Source: Pseudomonas promysalinigenes
Lineage (GTDB): Bacteria; Pseudomonadota; Gammaproteobacteria; Pseudomonadales; Pseudomonadaceae
Reading direction: 5' to 3'
Assembly (NCBI RefSeq): GCF_014269025.2
Contig: NZ_CP077094.1
Span: 3,224,001-3,288,000, forward strand
Length of the DNA: 64,000 nt
The position numbers and the translations under genes were made by a program. How positions within the stretch are numbered: the first letter of the stretch is position 1; each line of letters begins with the position of its first letter. The notes below the pieces were generated by a model. It was not told the DNA's origin and did no database searches. It saw only the letters and a program-made list of their open reading frames with translations. Positions 16,536 to 25,338 of this stretch are shown piece by piece.

Positions 16536-18768
16536 TGCAATCGACCGTGTACCGGCCGCCTTCGCATTGCAGGCCGTGCACGTCGGCGACAAAGCCTGGA
16601 AAACCAGCGTTGAAGGCACGGGCGAACGCCAAGTAGTCGAGGATCGAGCGGGTTGCTTCGGTGAACCGTTCGCCCGGCATGATCAATGGGATGCCTGGCG
16701 GGTAAGGTACCAGCATGACGGCAGCGACCCTTCCCAGCAGCGCCTCGATGGGCACCGCCTCCACTTCCCCTCGTACCATCTGGTCGTAAGCGCATGCCGG
16801 GCTCATAGCCACCTGTGGCAGGCAGGTGAAGAGCCGCTTGAGTTGTTTCGCGGTGGCGTTGGCGCGATAGCATTCGTGCAACTGATCGCACAACTCGCGC
16901 AACCCTGAGCTGCGATAACGCCCGGCATCTGCCGTGACCAGACTGGGCAGGCAGACACTGAGGGCTGTATTGGCGTCGTAGTGGCGCTTGAATTCCAGAA
17001 GCTCCGTCAGCAGCGTGCTCCACTTGCCCTTGGTGATGCCCATGGTGAACAGCACCAGGAAGCTGTATAGCCCGGTCTTCTCCACAACCAGCCCACGCTC
17101 CCAGAGAAATTTGCTGACCACCGCCGCTGGTATGCCGTGTTCACCCAAAGCCCCATCGGTGCTGAGGCCGGGCATGACCAAGGTCACTTTCAGCGGGTCG
17201 AGCAGTACGTAGTCATCGGCCACCTCGCCAAACCCATGCCACTGGGCGCTGGGCTGCAGCAGCCAATCTTGTACAGCCAGCTGCTCGATGCCCTGCGCCG
17301 CTGATGGCTGCCAGATGCTAAACCACCAGTCAGCAGCGGCGATGTGCTCGCGCAAGTTGGCCAGGGCGCGGCGGAAACTCAAGGCTTCGTCGAACATTTC
17401 TTGCAATAGCGAGCGCCCAGCCGGGCCCTCCATCATGGCCGAGGCCACGTCCAGGGAGGCGAGAATCCCGTACTGCGCAGAAGTGGAGATGTGCATCATG
17501 AACGCCTCGTTGAAGCGGTCGCGGTCCAGCTGGCGCTGAGCGCCATCCTGCACATGGATCATCGAGGCCTGACTGAAGGCGGCCAGCAGTTTGTGGGTCG
17601 AATGGGTACTGAACACCAGCGGGCTGGTCTCGCTGCGCGTCGTTCCCATGGCGAAGCGTCCCTTGAAGAATTCATGGAAGGCCGCATAGGCGAACCAGGC
17701 TTCGTCGAAGTGCAGCACCTGCACACTCGCCCCCAAGGCCTGTTTGATCAGCTCGGCGTTGTAACACAAGCCGTCGTAGGTGGAGTTGGTTACCACCGCC
17801 AGTTTGATGCGAGGCTCGCGCCCGGCGGCCAAGGGGTGGGCGCAGACCTTGGCACGGATCGATTCAGCGCTGAACTCGCTGAGCGGGATCGGGCCGATGA
17901 TGCCCAGCTCATTACGCTCCGGGCACAGGTAGATCGGGATGGCACCGGTCATGATGATGGCGTGGACCACCGACTTGTGGCAGTTGCGGTCAACCAGCAC
18001 CAGGTCATCGCGCCCGACCATGGCATGCCAGACGATTTTGTTGGCAGTGGAGGTGCCGTTGATAACGAAATAGGTGTGATCAGCCCCGAAGTTACGCGCC
18101 GCACGGGCCTCTGCTTCGGCCAGCGGGCCGGTGTGGTCGAGCAACGACCCCAGTTCGGGCACCGAGACCGATAGATCAGAACGCAGGGTGTTTTCACCGA
18201 AAAACTGGTGGAAGGCCTGGCCAACCGGGCTTTTACGATAGGCCACACCCCCACCATGACCGGGTGTGTGCCAGGAGTAATTGGACTGCGCGGTATGTTG
18301 CACCAAGGCTCTGAAGAACGGCGGCAGCAGGCCATCGAGGTAATTGTGCGCGGCGCGCGCGACCTGGCGAGCCAGAAAAGGCACGGTGTCTTCGAACAGA
18401 TAAAGAATACCGCGCAGTTGGTTAAGCTCGCTCATTGCCTCGGCCGGCGCATTTTCCAGGGTCACCTGCTCGCCCAGGGCAAAGATCGGCAAGTTAGGGG
18501 CACGCAAACGGGCCAGGCGGATGAGCTCAGCCATGTTTTGCAGCAGATGGCTATGGTCTGCCACACCTTCAGCCGCAATCAGCATGCAGGCCAGGCCATG
18601 GTGGGTGGTAGCGACCAAACGGGCCTCTGCATGATCGGCCGCCTTGATGATGGTAAAGCCGTCCTGGCACAGTTCCTCGGCGATGCCGCGAACGCGCTCG
18701 CCTGCAACAGTGTCGGCGTTGATGGCGCGGTGAACGATGAGGATCGGGAACTTGAGGTCCTTGTACAT
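16519..18768 (-). CDS. ldcA: Orn/Lys/Arg decarboxylase, probably lysine decarboxylase (749 aa)
   Basis: PLP-dependent fold-type I decarboxylase with the N-terminal wing domain, the major domain carrying Lys393 in the STHSTHKLL motif, and the C-terminal domain. Length and the opening MYKDLKFPILIVHR fit the Pseudomonas enzyme that decarboxylates lysine to cadaverine, although arginine or ornithine cannot be ruled out by sequence alone. The start at 18768 has GGAGG 10 bases upstream; an ATG eight codons earlier has a weaker site. It lies alone, convergent with the 72-residue gene. A REP-type palindrome lies upstream. Known roles of such enzymes include lysine catabolism, cadaverine synthesis and acid resistance. 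Confidence 0.88.
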   Translation of the reverse strand: MYKDLKFPILIVHRAINADTVAGERVRGIAEELCQDGFTIIKAADHAEARLVATTHHGLACMLIAAEGVADHSHLLQNMAELIRLARLRAPNLPIFALGEQVTLENAPAEAMSELNQLRGILYLFEDTVPFLARQVARAAHNYLDGLLPPFFRALVQHTAQSNYSWHTPGHGGGVAYRKSPVGQAFHQFFGENTLRSDLSVSVPELGSLLDHTGPLAEAEARAARNFGADHTYFVINGTSTANKIVWHAMVGRDDLVLVDRNCHKSVVHAIIMTGAIPIYLCPERNELGIIGPIPLSEFSAESIRAKVCAHPLAAGREPRIKLAVVTNSTYDGLCYNAELIKQALGASVQVLHFDEAWFAYAAFHEFFKGRFAMGTTRSETSPLVFSTHSTHKLLAAFSQASMIHVQDGAQRQLDRDRFNEAFMMHISTSAQYGILASLDVASAMMEGPAGRSLLQEMFDEALSFRRALANLREHIAAADWWFSIWQPSAAQGIEQLAVQDWLLQPSAQWHGFGEVADDYVLLDPLKVTLVMPGLSTDGALGEHGIPAAVVSKFLWERGLVVEKTGLYSFLVLFTMGITKGKWSTLLTELLEFKRHYDANTALSVCLPSLVTADAGRYRSSGLRELCDQLHECYRANATAKQLKRLFTCLPQVAMSPACAYDQMVRGEVEAVPIEALLGRVAAVMLVPYPPGIPLIMPGERFTEATRSILDYLAFARAFNAGFPGFVADVHGLQCEGGRYTVDCIKECE

Positions 18769-18832
18769 CGGGCTGCTACCTCCAAAGGACATGTAGTCCT
18801 GTTAAGGGTAGTCGGCCCTGTCTTGACTGCGC

Positions 18833-18862
18833 TGGCCTCTTCGCGGGTAAACCCGCTATTGG
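18833..18862. repeat. REP-type palindrome (P. putida type)
   Basis: The sequence GGCCTCTTCGCGGGTAAACC with the continuing CGCTATTGGC matches the core of the repetitive extragenic palindrome common in P. putida genomes. It sits between ldcA and dnaQ, both on the minus strand. Confidence 0.65.
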
Positions 18863-18923
18863 CACCTAGAAGCAAATCTGTGGCACAGCGCCTGGCCGCG
18901 GTGAGGCCAGTTGAAAAAACCGA

Positions 18924-19700
18924 TCAGCTGGCAGGCGGCTCAGTCAGGGTTTGCCACATCGAGGGCCCGCCAGCCGACTTGGCAACTGCCGCCAGCCGTT
19001 CGGCATGGGCCTCCAACTCCTCGGCATTGGCCAGGATCACCCGCCCCGGCGCACGTCCGACGATGCGGCGAATCTCGCTGCCACCGCTGGCCTGCTCATC
19101 ATCGTTAGCATCAGCCCCATGACCGGCCAGCGACAGGCTGGTCTGGCCACCGGTCATCGCCAGGTAAACGTCGGCCAGCAACTCGGAGTCGAGCAGCGCG
19201 CCGTGCAACTCGCGGCCTGAGTTGTCGATGTCGTAGCGTTTACACAGCGCATCGAGGCTGTTGCGCTGCCCCGGATGGCGCGCACGGGCCAACAGCAGGG
19301 TATCGAGGATGGTGCAGTGGTTGGCGATGTCAGCTCGGTCGCTCTGCCCCAGCAAAGCGAACTCGTTGTTGATGAAGCCAACGTCGAATGCAGCGTTATG
19401 GATGACCAGGGTGGCACCCTGGATGAACTCGAAGAATTCTTCGGCTACATCGGCAAAGCGCGGTTTGCCGACCAGAAACGCATCAGTGATACCGTGGACG
19501 TTGATCGCGCCTTCGTCGCTTTCGCGGTCAGGCTGCAGATAGACGTGAAAATGCCGCCCGGTCAGGCGCCGGCCAATGACTTCGACACAACCGATCTCGA
19601 TAATCCGGTGACCTTCGCTGACCGGCATACCGGTGGTTTCGGTATCGAGAATGACCAGGCGTTTGTCTTGCTGCTCCACGCGGGGCGCTCCAACTTGCAT
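18924..19700 (-). CDS. dnaQ: DNA polymerase III epsilon subunit, 3'-5' proofreading exonuclease
   Basis: Proofreading exonuclease of the replicative polymerase. The DEDDh exonuclease motifs are clear: LDTETTG (motif I), IHNAAFDVGFIN (motif II) and HGALLDSELLADVYLAM (motif III), followed by the C-terminal tail that in this family binds the alpha subunit. The length of 258 aa is near the usual 240-250. The N-terminal residues before RLVILDTET and the ribosome binding site are weak, so the start could be an unrecognised alternative. It lies 30 bp downstream of rnhA, the familiar rnhA-dnaQ pair, here on the same strand rather than divergent as in E. coli. Confidence 0.95.
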   Translation of the reverse strand: MQVGAPRVEQQDKRLVILDTETTGMPVSEGHRIIEIGCVEVIGRRLTGRHFHVYLQPDRESDEGAINVHGITDAFLVGKPRFADVAEEFFEFIQGATLVIHNAAFDVGFINNEFALLGQSDRADIANHCTILDTLLLARARHPGQRNSLDALCKRYDIDNSGRELHGALLDSELLADVYLAMTGGQTSLSLAGHGADANDDEQASGGSEIRRIVGRAPGRVILANAEELEAHAERLAAVAKSAGGPSMWQTLTEPPAS

Positions 19701-19730
19701 CGTTTACTGAGGCGGCGATTGTAACGCAGC

Positions 19731-20177
19731 TCAACGCTGGGCGCGCACTTGCTCGACGCCGCGATTGGCCAATTGGTCGGCCCGCTCGTTGCCAGGGTGG
19801 CCGATGTGCCCGCGCACCCACTTCCAGGTCACCTTGTGGCGGTTGACCTGTTCATCGAGCAACTGCCACAGGTCGGCGTTTTTCACCGGTTCTTTGGCCG
19901 CGGTTTTCCAACCGCGTTTCTTCCAGTTGGCCATCCATTCGTTGATACCTTTCATCACGTACTGCGAGTCGGTGGTGAGCACAACGTCGCACTCGCGCTT
20001 GAGTGCCATCAGCCCCTGAATAGCGGCCATCAGCTCCATGCGATTGTTGGTGGTTTCGCGCTCGCCTCCCCACAATTCCTTCTCGACGCCCTTGAAGACC
20101 AGCAGGACGCCCCAGCCCCCGGGGCCGGGGTTGCCCTTGCAGGCGCCATCGGTATACATCTCGACGCTATCGCTCAT
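19731..20177 (-). CDS. rnhA: Ribonuclease HI
   Basis: Cytoplasmic endonuclease that cleaves the RNA strand of RNA-DNA hybrids. The 148-residue protein has the catalytic acidic residues in [26 protein letters not shown] and GHPGNERAD. The start at 20177 ([11 protein letters not shown]) was chosen over a much longer frame that would overlap the methyltransferase gene. It ends 30 bp before dnaQ and begins 13 bp after the methyltransferase stop, so the three genes probably form one operon. Confidence 0.96.
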   Translation of the reverse strand: MSDSVEMYTDGACKGNPGPGGWGVLLVFKGVEKELWGGERETTNNRMELMAAIQGLMALKRECDVVLTTDSQYVMKGINEWMANWKKRGWKTAAKEPVKNADLWQLLDEQVNRHKVTWKWVRGHIGHPGNERADQLANRGVEQVRAQR

Positions 20178-20190
20178 GTACCACTCATGT

Positions 20191-20964
20191 TCAGTGCTTA
20201 TCGGTATCCGGATCGGCGGCGGTACGGTTGACCTTGGCCAAAGGCAGCGGCAGCAGCTTGCCCATCGGTTCACGCCGCGCTTGGCGCAGAGGCCGCAGGC
20301 CCACCACCATCTTGCGGGCCACCAGCAGGTAGACCCCGCCCCCCGCACACTGCCACCCTCCGGCCATCCGCTCCCAACCGGCCAGGCGTTGTTGCCAAGC
20401 CGGCGAAGTGAGCGGCGGACGATAGCACCCGAAGCGGCGTTTCTCCAGCGCAAAGCCCAGCAGGTTGAGCCAGTCGCCCACCCGTGACGGGGAGATGCAG
20501 CGCGCTTTACGCAAGGCGCCCTTACTGAACAGGTGACGCACGCCCCAGCCGCTCCAGGGGTTGATGCCGACGATCAGCAAGTGACCACCAGGGCGCACCG
20601 CACTGGCCGCTTCACGCAGCAGCCCGTGGGGCGACAGGCTGAAGTCCAAGCCATGCTGCAGCACCACCACATCGGCGGCGTGCTCGCTCAACGGCCAGGC
20701 CTGTTCTTCGCAGACGATTTCCACGCCCGGCAGCGGTGCACCAAGGCGCACGTTGCGCTGCACCTGCGGGGCGCTGGGCGGCGCATCGGCACTAGGGCCA
20801 TAGTGCACCAGATAGCCACCGAAGAAGCGCCCCAGCTCTTCTTCGAGCAGCTTTTCTTCTTCTTTGAGCATCATTAGGCCAAGTGGGCCGTTGAACCACT
20901 CACGGGCCTGGCTGATCAGTTCGACCCACTGCGGGTCGGCCTGAGCAAAGGCTTGATCGGTCAT
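20191..20964 (-). CDS. Class I SAM-dependent methyltransferase (257 aa)
   Basis: Predicted methyltransferase of the YafS type, named from its fixed place beside gloB and rnhA. The region around [10 protein letters not shown] and [15 protein letters not shown] corresponds to the later Rossmann motifs (post-I to III) of class I methyltransferases, while the glycine-rich motif I is poorly kept, so S-adenosylmethionine binding needs proof. The start at 20964 is the only sensible one. It is first of the minus-strand set with rnhA and dnaQ, and is divergent from gloB with 85 bp between. Substrate unknown. Confidence 0.82.
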   Translation of the reverse strand: MTDQAFAQADPQWVELISQAREWFNGPLGLMMLKEEEKLLEEELGRFFGGYLVHYGPSADAPPSAPQVQRNVRLGAPLPGVEIVCEEQAWPLSEHAADVVVLQHGLDFSLSPHGLLREAASAVRPGGHLLIVGINPWSGWGVRHLFSKGALRKARCISPSRVGDWLNLLGFALEKRRFGCYRPPLTSPAWQQRLAGWERMAGGWQCAGGGVYLLVARKMVVGLRPLRQARREPMGKLLPLPLAKVNRTAADPDTDKH

Positions 20965-21049
20965 TGCGCTCTCCCTCGAAGGTTCTCGCTGTGCGTCATC
21001 GCGGCTAAGATGCCTTCATGTGCCACGCTTGGCGATACGGATCCGCATC

Positions 21050-21829
21050 ATGATACAGATCGACGCTCTTCCCGCTTTCTCCGACAACTACATCTGGTTG
21101 TTACAGGATACTGCCAAACGCCGCTGCGCGGTGGTCGACCCCGGTGACGCCGGCCCAGTACACGCCTGGTTGGCGGCCAACCCTGGCTGGGTGCTCGATA
21201 CCATCATGATCACCCATCACCACAACGACCATGTCGGCGGCGTCGAGCGCCTAAAGCAGCTAACCGGTGCCCGTGTCTGTGGCCCAGCCCATGAATCGAT
21301 CCCTGCCCGCGACATGGCGCTGGACGACGGCGATCAGGTCAGCGTATTGGGCATCGCTTTCGAAGTATTGGCGGTGCCCGGCCATACCCTTGGGCATATC
21401 GCGTATTTCAGCGATCAACCGGCAACCCCTTTGCTGTTCAGTGGCGACACCTTGTTCGCTGCCGGCTGTGGGCGCATGTTCGAAGGCACCGCGCAGCAGA
21501 TGCAACCAGCCCTTGCGCGCCTGGCGGCGCTGCCTGAGCAAACCGAGGTCTATTGTGCCCATGAATACACCTTGAGCAATTTACGTTTTGCCAAAGCCGT
21601 GGAGCCCTCTAATCCGCACGTTCTACAGCGGTTCGAGGAAGTTACCCGATTGCGCGCTGAAAATCGCATCACACTGCCATCAACTATTGCACTCGAGCGG
21701 CTGACAAACCCCTTTTTACGTACCGCTGAAACATTAGTTAAACAAAAAGCAGACGAATGGAAGGGACATTCGAACGACTCGCAGGTCACTGTTTTTGCTG
21801 CTTTGAGGTCTTGGAAGGACACCTTCTGA
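21050..21829 (+). CDS. gloB: Hydroxyacylglutathione hydrolase (glyoxalase II)
   Basis: Metallo-beta-lactamase-fold thioesterase (EC 3.1.2.6) that hydrolyses S-D-lactoylglutathione in methylglyoxal detoxification. The dinuclear metal motif [10 protein letters not shown], the downstream GHTLGH histidine, [12 protein letters not shown] and the [10 protein letters not shown] block are all present, and 259 residues is the usual length. The start at 21050 ([16 protein letters not shown]) matches the family N-terminus; ten residues upstream in frame are not typical. It is divergent from the methyltransferase. Confidence 0.95.
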   Translation: MIQIDALPAFSDNYIWLLQDTAKRRCAVVDPGDAGPVHAWLAANPGWVLDTIMITHHHNDHVGGVERLKQLTGARVCGPAHESIPARDMALDDGDQVSVLGIAFEVLAVPGHTLGHIAYFSDQPATPLLFSGDTLFAAGCGRMFEGTAQQMQPALARLAALPEQTEVYCAHEYTLSNLRFAKAVEPSNPHVLQRFEEVTRLRAENRITLPSTIALERLTNPFLRTAETLVKQKADEWKGHSNDSQVTVFAALRSWKDTF

Positions 21830-21864
21830 TAACCTCAAGATATATCGTACAGGGATGTCAACGG

Positions 21865-21893
21865 TTGACCCGGGCGGGTGCGGTTTCTAGAAT
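21865..21893 (+). promoter_or_regulatory. Sigma-70-type promoter upstream of mltD
   Basis: TTGACC (21865-21870) and TAGAAT (21888-21893) are 17 bp apart, about 36 bp before the mltD start. The -35 box overlaps a dyad GTCAAC-G-GTTGAC (21857-21869) which could be an operator. No experimental start is known to me. Confidence 0.6.
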
Positions 21894-21929
21894 CGCCGAA
21901 ATTTTTTGCCCGGATAACCCTGTCAGCCG

Positions 21930-23354
21930 ATGTCTTCTCGAAGCCGCAGAACCGCTCATTCAGTCGCCCTGACGCGCCTGGCCCAAATCAGTGCGCTGGC
22001 CCTGGCCGCCACCCTGGTGGGTTGCCAGAGCACCCGTCAGCTCGATGAATCCGACAGCGTTCGCGCGCACAGCTACCAGGCCCGAATCAAGCACAAGCCC
22101 TCACCGCTGGCGGTCAAACCGGCGCAACCACCACAGGACGTGTGGGAGCGTATGCGCCAGGGCTTCGCGCTGCAGGACAGCATCGACGTCAACCCACGCA
22201 TCGAGCAGCAGCGCCTGTGGTTCGCCAGTAACCCGACCTTCATCGAAAGCGCAGGCGAGCGCGGCAGCCTTTATCTGCATTACATCGTCGAGCGTCTTGA
22301 AGAGCGCGACATGCCCCTGGAGCTGGCCCTGCTCCCTGCCATCGAAAGCGCCTACAACCCAATGGCCTACTCGCGCGCCAGTGCTGCCGGCATGTGGCAG
22401 TTCATGCCGGCCACAGGTCGTCACTTCAACCTGCGCCAGACCAACTTCTATGACGGGCGCCGCGACATCACCGCCTCGACCAACGCTGCACTGGACTACC
22501 TGACCCGCCTGCATGACATGTTCAACGGCGACTGGCTGCTGGCCTTGGCTGCTTACAATGCTGGCGAAGGTACCGTCAGCCGGGCCATCGAGCGCAACGA
22601 GAAGCTGGGGCTGCCAACCGACTACTGGAACCTGCCGCTGCCCCAGGAAACCCGTGACTACGTGCCCAAGCTGTTGGCCCTGTCGCAGGTCGTTTCCACC
22701 CCTGAGGCTTATGGAGTGAACCTCAACCCGATCGCCAATGAGCCCTATTTCGAAGCGGTAGCCATCAATGATCGCCTCGATCTGTCACGGGTCGCCGCCT
22801 TCGCCAACATCGACGAAGACGAGCTGATCCAGCTCAACCCAGCCTTCAAGAAACGCATGACGGTCGATGGCCCCAAGCAGCTGCTGGTGCCGACTGCCAA
22901 AGCGCAGCTGCTCAGCGACAGCCTGTCGAACCTCAAGCCTGAACAGCTGATCAGCCTGCAGCCTAACAAGGCCGTGTTCGCCGCTGCCGTGGCAGAAGCC
23001 CGAGGGCCGGCAGCCCGCAGCTACAGGGTCAAGCGTGGCGACAGCCTGAGCACTATCGCCAGGGCCAACCGGGTTGCCGTCAAAGACATCCAACGCTGGA
23101 ACAAGCTGTCTGGCAATCGCGTGAAGGCAGGCCAGGTATTGGCCCTGCGCGGTGGCAGCGCACCGAGCGCGGCGGGCAACCGGGTGGCGGCCTCTGGGCA
23201 ACGCTCCACCCAATACAAGGTGCGCAAGGGTGACTCTCTGTATCTTGTTGCCAAACGTTTCAATGTCGAAATGCAGCACCTCAAGCGCTGGAATCCTCGC
23301 AGCGGGCATGCACTCAAGCCCGGCCAGACGTTGACCGTCTACCTCTCGCACTGA
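21930..23354 (+). CDS. mltD: Membrane-bound lytic murein transglycosylase D, lipoprotein with two LysM domains
   Basis: Outer-membrane lipoprotein that cleaves peptidoglycan between MurNAc and GlcNAc with formation of anhydro-MurNAc. A signal peptide ends in the lipobox LVGC (Cys32). The SLT catalytic domain spans about 95-250 with catalytic Glu139 in LPAIESAYNP and the motifs SAAGMWQFMP and ALAAYNAGEG. LysM repeats follow at about 364-406 and 428-472 and anchor the enzyme to the wall. The 474-residue length and domain order match MltD. The start at 21930 has a weak ribosome binding site, but the signal peptide fits. Terminator at 23364. Confidence 0.95.
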   Translation: MSSRSRRTAHSVALTRLAQISALALAATLVGCQSTRQLDESDSVRAHSYQARIKHKPSPLAVKPAQPPQDVWERMRQGFALQDSIDVNPRIEQQRLWFASNPTFIESAGERGSLYLHYIVERLEERDMPLELALLPAIESAYNPMAYSRASAAGMWQFMPATGRHFNLRQTNFYDGRRDITASTNAALDYLTRLHDMFNGDWLLALAAYNAGEGTVSRAIERNEKLGLPTDYWNLPLPQETRDYVPKLLALSQVVSTPEAYGVNLNPIANEPYFEAVAINDRLDLSRVAAFANIDEDELIQLNPAFKKRMTVDGPKQLLVPTAKAQLLSDSLSNLKPEQLISLQPNKAVFAAAVAEARGPAARSYRVKRGDSLSTIARANRVAVKDIQRWNKLSGNRVKAGQVLALRGGSAPSAAGNRVAASGQRSTQYKVRKGDSLYLVAKRFNVEMQHLKRWNPRSGHALKPGQTLTVYLSH

Positions 23355-23363
23355 TCGATACCG

Positions 23364-23384
23364 GGGCTGCTTTGCAGCCCTTTT
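23364..23384 (+). terminator. Intrinsic terminator after mltD
   Basis: GGGCTGC-TTT-GCAGCCC followed by TTTT, nine bases after the mltD stop, is a compact rho-independent terminator that separates mltD from the peptide transporter operon. Confidence 0.8.
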
Positions 23385-23508
23385 GCGACGCAAGGTCGCT
23401 TGCAGCAGAGCGAGTACTCGATCGTCTGCTGACTCTCTCTTTTTCCATACCCGCCAAGCTGTTACTGTACTGCGACCCAAGCCCAACGCCTCTGGATCGG
23501 ATGCCGAC

Positions 23509-25338
23509 TTGATACGTCCCCTCCTGCTGTCACTCAGCCTGGCCTTGAGCTTCCCTACCTTCGCGATGGTGAGCGAAAGCCACGGATACGCGCAGTTCGG
23601 CACGCTCAAGTACCCAGCCACATTCACCCACTTCGACTGGGTCAACCCGCAAGCGCCCAAGGGCGGCACCTTGCGGGCCATGGCGTTCGGAACGTTCGAC
23701 ACGCTAAACCCTTATACCTTCAAAGGCACCAGCCCGGTCACCACGCCAAACTTCTTGCAGTACGGCGTCAACGAGCTGAACGAAACGTTGATGGTCGGTA
23801 CCGGTCAGTACGACCCTTCCGGTGACGAAGCGACGTCCAGTTACGGCCTGATCGCCCGCTCGGTGGAATACAGCGAAGACCGCAGTTGGGTGGTCTTCAA
23901 CCTGCGCCCGGAAGCGCGCTGGCATGATGGCGCGCCGATCACCGCCGCCGACGTGGCGTTTTCCTACCGTACCCTGCTCAAGCAAGGGCACCCGCTCTAC
24001 CGCACCAATCTGCAGGAAGTACAACGCGTTGATATCCTCGGCCCACTGCGTATCCGCTTTGTGTTCAAGCGTGCTGGTAACCCGCTGCTGATCCTGCGCC
24101 TGGGCGAAATGCCAGTGCTGCCCAAGCACTACTGGCAAAAGCGCGACTTCGAGGCCACTACGTTCGAACCGCCGCTGGGCAGTGGCCCCTATCGCATCAC
24201 TCAAGTAGAACCTGGCAGGCGTCTGGTATTTGAGCGGGTCAAGAACTACTGGGGCAAGAACTTGCCGGTCAATCGGGGTAAGTACAACTTCAACCGAGTC
24301 GAGTACGAGTTCTACAGGGATTCCACTGTGGCCTTCGAAGCGTTCAAGGCTGGTGAATTCGACATTTATATCGAGCACCAGGCCAAGAATTGGGCCAACG
24401 GATACAACTTCCCTGCGGTGCGCCGTGGCGAGGTGATCAAAGCACAGATCCCTCACCGCATCCCAACCCAGACCCAGGGGCTGTTCATGAACAGCCGCCG
24501 GGCGACCTTCAGCGACCCCAAGGTGCGCCAGGCGCTGGGCTTGATGCTCGATTTCGAATGGACCAACCGCGCACTGTTCAGCAGCGCCTACCGCCGCGCG
24601 ACCAGCTACTACCCCAACAGCGAGTTCGCCGCCAGCGGCCTGCCCACAGGCAAGGAATGGCTGCTGCTGGCGCCGCTGCGTGAACAACTGCCCAAGAAAC
24701 TGTTCACCCAGCCCTATCAGGTCAGCCATACCGACGGGCGGGGTATTGGTCGCCAGACCCTGCGCCAAGCCCTTGGCCTACTCAACCAGGCCGGCTGGAA
24801 GCTCGATGGCCAACGCCTGGTCGATGCCAAGGGTCAACCCTTCAGGATGGAACTGCTGCTGGTAAACCCAAGCCTCGAACGCATCCTGCAACCTTATGTC
24901 GAAAACCTCGCCAGTATCGGTATCGATGCTCGCTTGCGTACCGTGGACCGTGCCCAGTACAAACAACGCCTGGACCAGTTCGATTTCGACATGATTCTGA
25001 TGACCTTGAACCAGACCCTGAGCCCAGGCCTTGAGCAATGGTTGTACTTCCATTCCAGCCAGGCCGCGATCAAGGGCAGCAAGAATTACGCCGGGGTCAA
25101 GGACCCTGTGGTCGACCACCTGCTCGACACCTTGCTGGCAGCGCGCAGCCGTGACGATCAGGTTGCCGCCGCCCGCGCCCTGGACCGGGTGCTCTCGTGG
25201 CAGTACTACATGATTCCCAACTGGTACCTCGACAATCACCGCCTGGCCTACCGCAACCGGTTCGCCTTCGTCACCACGCCGCCCTACACCCTTGGGTTGA
25301 ATACCTGGTGGATCAAGCCTTCGGAGAACGCCCAATGA
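23509..25338 (+). CDS. Periplasmic peptide-binding protein, YejA type, copy 1 (609 aa)
   Basis: Family 5 extracellular solute-binding protein of a YejABEF importer (peptides; microcin C in E. coli). I place the start at TTG 23509, because LIRPLLLSLSLALSFPTFA then forms a clean signal peptide, while the longer frame has no hydrophobic N-terminus and runs into the mltD terminator. GGATCGGA lies upstream. The mature part carries the family signature VNPQAPKGGTLRAM and the typical WHDGAPITAADVAFSY block. The last four bases overlap the next gene (ATGA), which encodes a paralogue, so this operon supplies two binding proteins to one permease. The start is the least sure part. Confidence 0.88.
   Translation: MIRPLLLSLSLALSFPTFAMVSESHGYAQFGTLKYPATFTHFDWVNPQAPKGGTLRAMAFGTFDTLNPYTFKGTSPVTTPNFLQYGVNELNETLMVGTGQYDPSGDEATSSYGLIARSVEYSEDRSWVVFNLRPEARWHDGAPITAADVAFSYRTLLKQGHPLYRTNLQEVQRVDILGPLRIRFVFKRAGNPLLILRLGEMPVLPKHYWQKRDFEATTFEPPLGSGPYRITQVEPGRRLVFERVKNYWGKNLPVNRGKYNFNRVEYEFYRDSTVAFEAFKAGEFDIYIEHQAKNWANGYNFPAVRRGEVIKAQIPHRIPTQTQGLFMNSRRATFSDPKVRQALGLMLDFEWTNRALFSSAYRRATSYYPNSEFAASGLPTGKEWLLLAPLREQLPKKLFTQPYQVSHTDGRGIGRQTLRQALGLLNQAGWKLDGQRLVDAKGQPFRMELLLVNPSLERILQPYVENLASIGIDARLRTVDRAQYKQRLDQFDFDMILMTLNQTLSPGLEQWLYFHSSQAAIKGSKNYAGVKDPVVDHLLDTLLAARSRDDQVAAARALDRVLSWQYYMIPNWYLDNHRLAYRNRFAFVTTPPYTLGLNTWWIKPSENAQ

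Noticed and set aside
20178..20453. N-terminal extension of RNase HI by 92 residues
   Set aside because: It would overlap the methyltransferase gene, and the normal RNase HI start is present at 20177.
22785..23702. 305-codon minus-strand frame across mltD and the first peptide-binding protein
   Set aside because: Crosses two well-supported plus-strand genes and a terminator; no family.
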